A DNA stretch of 5,091 bases from Candidatus Hydrogenedentota bacterium. GTDB lineage: Bacteria; Hydrogenedentota; Hydrogenedentia; Hydrogenedentales; SLHB01. Shown piece by piece: positions 1 to 5,091 of the stretch (its first letter is position 1; each line of letters starts with the position of its first letter). The DNA is taken from contig JAKJDA010000234.1 of the NCBI GenBank assembly GCA_022706165.1, forward strand, positions 1 to 5,091, read 5' to 3'. Below the pieces are notes generated by a model that searched no databases, was not told the origin of the DNA, and saw only the letters and a list, made by a program, of their open reading frames with translations. The position numbers were made by a program, and so were the translations under genes.

Positions 1-1536
1 GGCAGCTACACGGTGGCGTACAATGTCAGCGACGCCGCCGGCAATGCCGCGACGCCGGTCGTGCGCGCGGTGAACGTCGTCGCCGCGTCGTCCGATACGA
101 CCAAGCCGGTGATTACGCTGATAGGGTCGTCGAGCATCACGTTGCAGGCGGGCGCGACGTATGTCGATGCGGGCGCAACCGCGTCGGACAATGTCGACGG
201 CGACATCACCAGCCGCATCGTCACGGTCAACCCCGTGAACACGCATGTTTTGGGAACCTACTACGTGACCTACGACGTCACCGACGCCGCAGGCAACGCG
301 GCCGTGCAGAAAAAGCGCACGGTCAAGGTCGTCGACACGACCAAGCCGGTCCTTACGTTGCTGGGCACTTCGACGGTGACGATTAACGTCTTCTCGACGT
401 ACGTGGACGCGGGCGCGACGGCGACCGACAACCTCGACGGCGATATCACCGCGAACATCGTCGTGACCGGTTCGGTCAACGCGAACGTCATCGGCGCCTA
501 CTACCTCTACTACAACATCAGCGACTCCATGGGCAATGCCGCCACGCAAAGGACGCGCATCGTCAAGGTGGTAGACAAGGTCAAGCCGGTCATCACCATG
601 CGCGGCGCGACGCCCGTGACGGCGTACAAGGGGGCGACGTACGTGGACGCGGGCGCGACGGCGCTGGACAACTACGACGGCGACGTCACGAGTGACATTG
701 TCGCCACGAGCACCGTCAACACGACGGTAGTCGGGACGTATACGGTGAAGTACAACGTCAAGGACGCTTCCAACAACGCGGCCGCCACCGTCACGCGCAC
801 GGTCAAGGTCGTCGCCGCGCCGGCGCCGACGATTACGCTGCTGGGCAGTTCGACGGTGACGATCAACGTGTTCGACACGTACATCGACGCGGGGGCGACG
901 GCCACCGACAGCATCGACGGCGACATCACATCGAAGATCGTCGCCACGGGTTCGGTCAACACATCGGTTGTCGGCACGTACTATCTCGCCTACAACGTCA
1001 CCAACTCGATGGGCGGCACGGCGGCTCCAAAGACCCGGACGGTGAATGTGGTGGACAAGGTCAAGCCCGTGATCGCCATGCTGGGCGGCAGCACGGTGAC
1101 GATCAATGTGTTCGACACGTATACGGATGCCGGCGCAACGGCGTGGGACAACTACGACGGCAACGTCACCGCCAACATCGTCGCCACGGGTTCGGTCAAC
1201 ACGAATATCATTGGAACCTACTACATCGCCTATGCCGTGAAGGACTCGTCGAATAACATGGCGACGGCCAAACGAACGATCAAAGTGGTGGATAAGGTCA
1301 AGCCCGTGATCACGATGCTCGGCGCGACTCCCGTTACGCTGCACGTTGGGCAGGCATACATCGATGCAGGCGCGACGGCGCTGGACAACTACGACGGCGA
1401 CATCACGGACAAGATTGTGGCGACCAGCACCGTGAATACGGCGGTCGTCGGCACGTATACGGTGAAGTATTCGGTCAAGGACGCATCCAACAACGCGGCA
1501 ACGACCCTGACAAGGACGGTCAAAGTCATCCTCTGA
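1..1536 (+). CDS. Tandem Ig-like (DUF5011/HYR-type) repeat surface protein, 5' partial
   Basis: The frame is already open at base 1 (G-S-Y-T-V-A-Y...), so the real start lies upstream; the GTG at 13 is internal. The visible 511 residues are the last ~33 residues of one repeat plus six near-regular repeats of ~80 residues. Each repeat carries TKPVITLLG-like, TYVDAGATA, DNxDGDIT, IVATGSVN, GTYYVxYxV and RTVKVVD blocks. This is the pattern of DUF5011/HYR-type Ig-fold domains in bacterial extracellular proteins, where they act as adhesion or spacer modules. The acidic DNYDGD loop could bind calcium (inference). Cysteine is absent from the visible part, as is common in exported repeat stalks. The stop follows the last repeat at once (RTVKVIL), with no LPXTG, PEP-CTERM helix, sorting domain or membrane segment. 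Any catalytic domain, signal peptide or anchor would be upstream, outside the window. The repeat family is clear; the role is unknown. Confidence 0.88.
   Translation, partial: GSYTVAYNVSDAAGNAATPVVRAVNVVAASSDTTKPVITLIGSSSITLQAGATYVDAGATASDNVDGDITSRIVTVNPVNTHVLGTYYVTYDVTDAAGNAAVQKKRTVKVVDTTKPVLTLLGTSTVTINVFSTYVDAGATATDNLDGDITANIVVTGSVNANVIGAYYLYYNISDSMGNAATQRTRIVKVVDKVKPVITMRGATPVTAYKGATYVDAGATALDNYDGDVTSDIVATSTVNTTVVGTYTVKYNVKDASNNAAATVTRTVKVVAAPAPTITLLGSSTVTINVFDTYIDAGATATDSIDGDITSKIVATGSVNTSVVGTYYLAYNVTNSMGGTAAPKTRTVNVVDKVKPVIAMLGGSTVTINVFDTYTDAGATAWDNYDGNVTANIVATGSVNTNIIGTYYIAYAVKDSSNNMATAKRTIKVVDKVKPVITMLGATPVTLHVGQAYIDAGATALDNYDGDITDKIVATSTVNTAVVGTYTVKYSVKDASNNAATTLTRTVKVIL
100..1536 (+). 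repeat. Six tandem ~240-bp coding repeats
   Basis: Using the TKPV/VKPV position as phase, the units are 100-339, 340-579, 580-819, 820-1059, 1060-1296 and 1297-1536. All are 240 bp except the fifth (237 bp); the sixth includes the stop codon. A partial unit occupies 1-99. Two subtypes are seen. Units 2, 4 and 5 share TVTINVF and TGSVN, while units 3 and 6 share GATPVT, ALDNYDGD, TSTVNT, TYTVKY and VKDASNNAA and are roughly 80% identical by eye. Unit 1 is closer to a generic form. Unit 4 begins with an AAPAP linker instead of DKVKP, like the AASSDTTKP junction before unit 1. The pattern suggests duplication of multi-unit blocks as well as single units. Confidence 0.9.
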
Positions 1537-1575
1537 CCCGTAAGGAGCGTCGTTCGCGGGACACTGCGCCAACGT

Positions 1576-1764
1576 GCAGGAAGTGCTTTTCGGGCCAAAC
1601 TCGGCGGGCAGGTCTTTCCATGTAGCGCCGTTACCAAGCATCCCCAAAATGCCGCGCAAGGTTCTTCGCTTATCGGCGGGTGACCGCCCGCCCAGTGGAT
1701 TGCACGGCGGATCGGGTATCCGCTCGGCCAGCCCATCGAGTTGTTCGTCTGTGCGTTGTAGCAT
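1576..1764 (-). pseudogene. IS5-family transposase N-terminal fragment (DUF4096-like), truncated
   Basis: Reading the minus strand from an ATG at 1764 gives MLQRTDEQLDGLAERIP, then NPLGGRSPADKRRTLRGI, LGMLGNGATWKDLPAEF and GPKSTS. This lines up with the N-terminal domain of IS5-type transposases, whose typical form is LTDEQWxxIEPLLP...GGRPPADDRRxLEGILWxLRTGAxWRDLPExF. Match quality drops after about residue 62, and the sequence then runs into the end of the neighbouring surface-protein gene. The catalytic DDE domain, about three quarters of a normal transposase, is therefore missing. Usually conserved positions are altered: W of DEQW, P of GRPP, W of GILW and R of LRTG. This suggests decay as well as truncation. 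The frame stays open further left only because it is codon-aligned antisense to the repeat gene. It cannot encode an active enzyme. Confidence 0.75.
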
Positions 1765-1812
1765 CTACATACTACTAATGTATCACCAAATAGGTTTCGG
1801 GATAGCTTCTAG
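1576..1812 (-). mobile_element. Insertion sequence remnant, one end only
   Basis: The element is inferred from the transposase fragment plus a candidate terminal segment ahead of its start. On the minus strand from 1808 to 1793 the sequence reads AAGCTATCCCGAAACC, about 30-45 bp before the ATG, which is where an IS5-type terminal inverted repeat would sit. Just outside it is CTAG (1809-1812), the kind of short target duplication (YTAR/CTAG) known for parts of the IS5 family. No matching inverted end or second CTAG copy was found to the left, which fits loss of the other end by deletion. The terminal repeat is an inference from position and target site; only the transposase homology is strong. 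Confidence 0.4.
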
Positions 1813-1920
1813 TCCCCTGGTATCGCTAATCTACTCATTTTTTCGCCGGAACGCGTGAACTTGCTACCCAGTCTTCCAGCAGTCTCGATAATCGCACGGG
1901 CAAACTAATCTGTCGTGGCG

Positions 1921-1958
1921 TGGCTCGTAATTCAGTCATCGTGCTTCCGAACGAGCCA
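1921..1958. repeat. Inverted repeat, 8-bp arms, 22-nt spacer
   Basis: TGGCTCGT at 1921-1928 is the exact reverse complement of ACGAGCCA at 1951-1958. As RNA it could form a stem with a 22-nt loop. It lies about 20 bp before the second dyad at 1980-2001. No T-run follows, so it is not a standard terminator. Function is unknown. Confidence 0.5.
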
Positions 1959-1979
1959 ACCGAAGAAGTTGTTGCAAAG

Positions 1980-2001
1980 CGTAACGATTTTAATCATTAC
2001 G
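1980..2001. repeat. Near-perfect dyad, 10-bp arms, 2-nt spacer
   Basis: The arms are CGTAACGATT (1980-1989) and AATCATTACG (1992-2001), separated by TT. Nine of ten pairs match; only position 6 (C against A) fails. The tight spacing and AT-rich centre look more like a binding site for a dimeric DNA-binding protein than an RNA hairpin. It lies about 255 bp upstream of the proposed -35 box of the DUF5107 gene, far for a classical operator. It could equally be left over from a lost gene or mobile element. Confidence 0.5.
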
Positions 2002-2173
2002 AAAGCCTGTCCAACAGATGCTGTAACTTCAATGGCAACAGGGACGTATGATGAAATGCGAGGCGCCGGAGATTTTCCAAAGCCAGAACGGACGCTCGAG
2101 TCAGGTGCGTGAAATGGCGCGCGTTGATTTGTTTCTTTCGGTGGCATGGGAAACGCCTCGGCCCCCGTATTTG

Positions 2174-2186
2174 CGCAGATTCTGCG
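2174..2186. promoter_or_regulatory. Perfect 6-bp-arm palindrome, operator-like
   Basis: CGCAGA, T, TCTGCG forms a perfect odd-centred 13-bp palindrome. Its centre is about 77 bp upstream of the proposed -35 element at 2257. The size and symmetry suit a dimeric regulator site, but no known consensus is recognised and a palindrome this short can arise by chance. Confidence 0.3.
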
Positions 2187-2207
2187 TTATATTGCCTCTC
2201 GTTCTTT

Positions 2208-2225
2208 CAAATATATTCATATTTG
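2208..2225. promoter_or_regulatory. Perfect AT-rich dyad upstream of the DUF5107 promoter
   Basis: CAAATAT (2208-2214) and ATATTTG (2219-2225) are exact reverse complements around a 4-nt centre ATTC. The 18-bp site ends 31 bp before the proposed -35 box, a position typical of activator sites or upstream AT-rich elements. It is the most operator-like element in the gap. The regulator is unknown, and a hairpin role is less likely because the stem is weak. Confidence 0.4.
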
Positions 2226-2256
2226 TATGAAACGCGTCGTTTATTGCGCAATTATC

Positions 2257-2285
2257 TTGACCCAGGAAGGATTCTGAGGTAGGAT
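2257..2285 (+). promoter_or_regulatory. Sigma70-type promoter for the DUF5107/TPR gene
   Basis: The -35 box TTGACC (2257-2262) matches TTGACA at 5 of 6 positions. After an exact 17-bp spacer comes the -10 box TAGGAT (2280-2285), which matches TATAAT at 4 of 6. Transcription would begin near 2291-2294, leaving a leader of roughly 25-28 nt that contains the Shine-Dalgarno sequence. The promoter shows that the DUF5107 gene can be expressed independently of the repeat-protein gene upstream. Confidence 0.55.
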
Positions 2286-2307
2286 ATCCGTCTTGAAGCT
2301 TAGGACT

Positions 2308-2312
2308 GGAGG
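2308..2312 (+). promoter_or_regulatory. Strong Shine-Dalgarno setting the start at 2319
   Basis: GGAGG (2308-2312), extending to GGAGGTG, closely matches the 16S anti-Shine-Dalgarno complement and lies 6 nt before the ATG at 2319. With the signal peptide that starts exactly there, it fixes the start codon with good confidence. Confidence 0.75.
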
Positions 2313-2318
2313 TGTTCC

Positions 2319-4922
2319 ATGCGCAACAACGGCACGCTGATTTCCGTCTCCTTACTTTTGTCAGTTCTCGCTTTTTGTCTCCCCGCTATGGGATCGGGGG
2401 TACAACTGTATGAGCAAGAGATCACTCTGCCCACCTACCCGCTAGACGAGCCGGAGAAGTGTCCCATCTTCTACACGGGCCGGGTTTCCCAAGGCGCAAA
2501 GGGCCCCATCTATCCGTATCCGCTCCTAAACAGGATTTCTGACAAGCGGACGGACAGAACATACAAAGCCGTCTACCTGGAAAATGAGTACCTGAAGATT
2601 TGCGTTTTGCCGGAGATTGGGGGGCGGTTGTTCTCGGGCTTGGACAAGACCAATGGCTACAATTTCTTTTACCAGCAGCACGTGATCAAACCGGCGCTGA
2701 TCGGCATGTTGGGGGCATGGGTGTCGGGAGGCATCGAGTGGAACGTGCCGCACCATCACCGAGCGTCCACGTTTATGCCGGTGGACTATCGCCTCGAAGA
2801 GCGCCCTGACGGCAGCAAGACGGTATGGGTCGGCGAAGTCGAGCCGCGCCATCGCATGCGCTGGCTGGTTGGGTTGACGCTGCACCCCGGCAAGTCCTAC
2901 GTCGAGATGACCGGGCGCGTGCTGAATCGCACTCCCTTGGCGCATTCGTTCCTGTTTTGGGCGAATGTGGCCGTCCACGCGAACGACGAGTACCAGGTGA
3001 TTTTCCCCCCGGCGACGGAGTATGCCACGCACCACAACAAGGATCAGTTTGTCTCTTGGCCGGTGGCGCGCGAAATCTACGGTAGACAAGATTACCGGAA
3101 GGGCGTGGATATCTCGTGGTGGAAGAACATCCCGGTTCCCTCGTCGTTTTTTGCCTGGAACTATGACGACGACTTCATCGCGGGGTACGACCATGGGGTG
3201 GACGCGGGCGTCGTAAGTTTGGCCGATCACCATGTGGCGCCGGGCAAAAAGGCCTGGGTGTGGGGGAAGAACGACCAGGCCGCGATGTGGGACAAGATTC
3301 TCACCGACAGCGACGGTCCGTATATCGAGCTGATGACGGGGGCCTATTCGGACAATCAGCCGGACTACTCGTGGTGTCTGCCGTACGATACGAAATCGAC
3401 CTCTTTCTACTGGTACCCCATCCGTGGCATCCAAGGACTCAAGAACGCCAATCTGAACGGCGCGGCCAATCTGGAGTTGTCCCCGGACGGCACGCTTCGA
3501 TTCGGCTTCAACACGACACAGGCGCACGCGGCGGCGAAAGTGACTGTGCATGCGTCGGGCAAGAAGGTGTACGAGACGAACTGCGACATCGCGCCGGACC
3601 GGCCTTTCGCGCATAAACTGCGTCTGAGGCGCGGCGTCAAGGCGGAGGACGTGGTGATCGTGCTGCGCGACTCGGCCGACAAGGAACTGGTGCGTTATCA
3701 GCCCGCCCCGAAAGCCAACGCTCCTATGCCTCAACCCGCGCAAAAGCCGCTCAAGCCGGAAGAGATTCAGACGGTGGAAGAGCTGTTCTTGACCGGTCAA
3801 TGGCTCGAACAGTTCCACAATGCGGCTATCGACCCGAACCTGTACTACGAGGAGGCGCTCAAGCGCGATCCCGGCGATCTTCGCACGAACATCCAGATGG
3901 GCGCGCAGTACATCAAGAAGGGGTTGTACGAGAAGGCGGAAGCCTGCCTGCGCAAGGCGATCGAGCGGGCCGCCAAGAACTATACGACGCCCAAGGACGG
4001 CGAGCCGTACTACTATCTTGGCGTGGCATTGCGCTACCAGGACCGACGTAAGGAAGCTTACGATGCGTTCGGCCGGGCGGCGTTGTCTCATCCCTGGTTT
4101 TCGGCCTCGCGTCTCAACATGGCCGAACTTGATGCGCTCGACGGCCGCTATACGCTTGCGCTCGAGCGCGCCGATCAGTCGCTTGCGGTCAATGCGCAAA
4201 ACGTGAAAGCATTGAGTCTAAAGACCTCGGTGCTCCGGCGTTTGGGCAAGAAGGACGAGGCGATCGCCGCGGCGAATTCCGCGCGCGCGCTGGACCCACT
4301 GGATTTTCGCGCCGCAAGCGAACTGCGCCTGCTGTGCGGGGACGCGCCGTGGGCCGCGGAGTTCAAGGCGTTGTTGCGCGACGACGTGCGCAACTACCTT
4401 GAACTCGCAAGCGACTACGCCAGCGGCGGGTTCTATGACGACGCGATCGGCGTGCTGACCCAGGCGGCCGAATTCAGTCGGTACCCGATGGTCTATTACG
4501 ATCTGGGTTATTATGAAGAATGCCGCGGGGCGCTCGACAAAGCCAGGGAGTATTACGACAAGGCCGCGTCCATGCCCGAGGACTACTGCTTCCCGTATCA
4601 GTTGGAGTCCATCCGGGTCCTGGAATCGGCGTTGACGCAGCGCCCCAAAGACGCCAAGGGCCATTACTATCTTGGCAATTTGCTGTACGATCATCAGCCC
4701 GAAGAGGCTGTGCGGCTTTGGGAAAAGGCGGTTGCCCTCGACGATTCTCTTGCGATTGCGCACCGGAACTTGGGGTTCGCGCACTCGCGGCAGAAAGGCT
4801 CGCTGCAAAAAGCCATCGCCCACATGAGAAGGCCGTCCAACACGACCGAACGTCCGCGCGGTATTTTTTTGAGTTGGACGTCTTGGAGGAAACGGCCAAG
4901 AAGCCGGCCGAAGACCGCTTGA
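2319..4922 (+). CDS. Secreted DUF5107-domain protein with C-terminal TPR array, frameshifted near 3' end
   Basis: The start ATG follows a strong GGAGG, and residues 1-25 form a signal peptide (basic RNN, a hydrophobic core, likely cut after AMG), so the product is probably exported. Residues ~40-360 match DUF5107: VYLENEYLKICVLPEIGGRL (85-104), DKTNGYNFFY (109-118), HVIKPALIG, GGIEWNVPHHHR (137-148), FMPVDY, VWVGEVEP, NRTPLAHSFLFWANVAVH, NIPVPSSF (270-277) and IELMTGAYSDNQPDYSW (336-352). The family resembles galactose-mutarotase-like beta-sandwich proteins and is often assumed to handle carbohydrate; its reaction is not known to me. A second beta region (~384-459) and a proline-rich linker (460-480) lead to a TPR solenoid from ~481. 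E140, H145-H147 and E337 sit in conserved blocks and are candidate functional residues (inference). After H835 (4821-4823) the frame is wrong: residues 836-867 are basic nonsense ending at TGA 4920-4922. Confidence 0.88.
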   Translation: MRNNGTLISVSLLLSVLAFCLPAMGSGVQLYEQEITLPTYPLDEPEKCPIFYTGRVSQGAKGPIYPYPLLNRISDKRTDRTYKAVYLENEYLKICVLPEIGGRLFSGLDKTNGYNFFYQQHVIKPALIGMLGAWVSGGIEWNVPHHHRASTFMPVDYRLEERPDGSKTVWVGEVEPRHRMRWLVGLTLHPGKSYVEMTGRVLNRTPLAHSFLFWANVAVHANDEYQVIFPPATEYATHHNKDQFVSWPVAREIYGRQDYRKGVDISWWKNIPVPSSFFAWNYDDDFIAGYDHGVDAGVVSLADHHVAPGKKAWVWGKNDQAAMWDKILTDSDGPYIELMTGAYSDNQPDYSWCLPYDTKSTSFYWYPIRGIQGLKNANLNGAANLELSPDGTLRFGFNTTQAHAAAKVTVHASGKKVYETNCDIAPDRPFAHKLRLRRGVKAEDVVIVLRDSADKELVRYQPAPKANAPMPQPAQKPLKPEEIQTVEELFLTGQWLEQFHNAAIDPNLYYEEALKRDPGDLRTNIQMGAQYIKKGLYEKAEACLRKAIERAAKNYTTPKDGEPYYYLGVALRYQDRRKEAYDAFGRAALSHPWFSASRLNMAELDALDGRYTLALERADQSLAVNAQNVKALSLKTSVLRRLGKKDEAIAAANSARALDPLDFRAASELRLLCGDAPWAAEFKALLRDDVRNYLELASDYASGGFYDDAIGVLTQAAEFSRYPMVYYDLGYYEECRGALDKAREYYDKAASMPEDYCFPYQLESIRVLESALTQRPKDAKGHYYLGNLLYDHQPEEAVRLWEKAVALDDSLAIAHRNLGFAHSRQKGSLQKAIAHMRRPSNTTERPRGIFLSWTSWRKRPRSRPKTA

Positions 4923-5091
4923 AGCGGCTCGAGGCGAACCAAGGGGCCCTCGAACAGTGGGATAACGCCCTCGCCCGGGAAATCACCCTGTGGGTGTTGG
5001 TGGGTAAGTATGATGCGGCGCTTCAAGCCCTCGAGACCCGCCGGTTCCTGGTGTGGGAAGGCGGCGCGTCGATGCATGCGGCGTTTGTGGA
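4826..5091 (+). pseudogene. Out-of-frame continuation of the DUF5107/TPR gene, runs off right edge
   Basis: From 4826 a different frame reads EKAVQHDRTSARYFFEL, then DVLEETAKKPAEDRLKRLEA, NQGALEQWDNALAREITLW, KYDAALQALETRRFLVWEGG and HAAFV, and stays open to base 5091 (88 codons). EKAVQHD completes the TPR helix begun by AIAH in the upstream frame. The DVLEETAKKPAEDRLKRLE and RRFLVWEGG segments resemble the later part of other DUF5107/TPR proteins, which carry an ERLxxLE stretch and an RRFHPWEGG-like motif. There is no start codon or Shine-Dalgarno of its own, so this is the same gene after a one-base loss, not a new one. The rejoined product would exceed 920 residues and continue past the window. 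The cause, mutation or sequencing error, cannot be told from here. Confidence 0.8.

Larger units (their letters stand above)
1765..2256. other. Gene-poor intergenic stretch, AT-richer
   Basis: No convincing gene is seen here. Short open frames occur on both strands (for example 1915-2112 and 2048-2230 on plus, 1932-2147 on minus), but they overlap one another and show no family resemblance. The best ribosome-binding candidate, a weak AGGGA before the ATG at 2048, is not persuasive. I compared the stretch with tRNA, c-di-GMP (GEMM), cobalamin and fluoride riboswitch patterns from memory and found no match. What it does contain is a set of inverted repeats, listed separately. A run of six T at 1838-1843 has no good hairpin before it. 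The base composition is visibly more AT-rich than in the flanking genes. Confidence 0.6.

Noticed and set aside
13..15. GTG at 13 as start of the repeat gene
   Set aside because: The frame is open to base 1 and the residues before it (GSYT) belong to the conserved GTYxVxY block of a repeat, so the gene begins upstream of the window.
1675..1692. GC-rich hairpin (GGCGGG / CCCGCC) as terminator of the repeat gene
   Set aside because: There is no T-run after it, it lies about 140 bp past the stop codon, and it falls inside the GGRSPAD coding part of the transposase remnant.
1..1764. Very long open frame on the minus strand across the repeat array
   Set aside because: It is codon-aligned antisense to the repeat gene, where TTA, CTA and TCA codons are absent, so stops do not arise. 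Only its first ~62 codons (1764-1576), which lie outside the repeat gene, resemble a protein family.
1895..1990. c-di-GMP (GEMM) riboswitch, suggested by CGGGCAAAC
   Set aside because: The matching GACGCAAAGCC block and the receptor stem do not follow at the expected distance, and the leader of the next gene begins far downstream.
2048..2230. Possible 60-residue protein with a hydrophobic C-terminus
   Set aside because: It has a weak ribosome-binding site and no family resemblance, and it overlaps both palindromes in the regulatory region.
2367..2378. Lipoprotein signal with a lipobox at LAFC
   Set aside because: Phenylalanine just before the cysteine does not fit a lipobox, whereas AMG two turns later gives an ordinary signal peptidase I site.
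2526..4199. 557-codon open frame on the minus strand
   Set aside because: It lies antisense to the DUF5107 gene, is very rich in arginine, valine and histidine, and matches no family. It is a by-product of the GC-rich codon use of the real gene.
4806..4826. Programmed -1 frameshifting at the A5 run (CAA AAA GCC)
   Set aside because: The needed shift is -1, but the site is not a proper slippery heptamer. Slipping there would also replace the good TPR residues AIAH with SHRPH. A missing base at 4823-4825 explains the data better.

Overview
The window looks like bacterial chromosome from an environmental, moderately high-GC Gram-negative-type organism. The pairing of an Ig-like repeat surface protein with a DUF5107/TPR protein fits Planctomycetota, Lentisphaerota, Hydrogenedentota or a related lineage. 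That is a guess from gene style, not a placement.

Layout: positions 1-1536 (+) hold the 3' part of a large gene for a probable extracellular protein. What is visible is a tail of one repeat plus six tandem repeats of about 80 residues each (240 bp), of the DUF5011/HYR-like Ig-fold type. The gene is open at the left edge and stops right after the last repeat, with no visible anchor. Positions 1537-2318 are intergenic. Reading the minus strand from 1764 to about 1576 gives the N-terminal part of an IS5-type transposase (DUF4096-like), cut off after about 60 residues. A plausible IS end with an adjacent CTAG lies at 1793-1812. The rest of the gap has no convincing gene. It does hold several clear inverted repeats and, at 2257-2285, a good sigma70-type promoter (TTGACC, 17 bp, TAGGAT) about 33 bp before the next start codon.

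Positions 2319-5091 (+) encode a secreted DUF5107-domain protein with a signal peptide, a conserved N-terminal beta-sandwich domain, a proline-rich linker and a long TPR array. The reading frame is broken near 4824 by the apparent loss of one base. The nominal ORF ends at 4922 in nonsense sequence, while the true TPR continuation reads on in another frame from 4826 to the right edge, including the family-like RRFLVWEGG segment. This may be a real pseudogene or a sequencing or assembly error.

The two large genes are separated by the IS remnant, and the second has its own promoter, so nothing shows that they work as one operon. I did not find a convincing new biological system. The points most worth a second look are the frameshift, the hidden transposase remnant, the dyads in front of the DUF5107 gene, and the higher-order pattern in the repeats.
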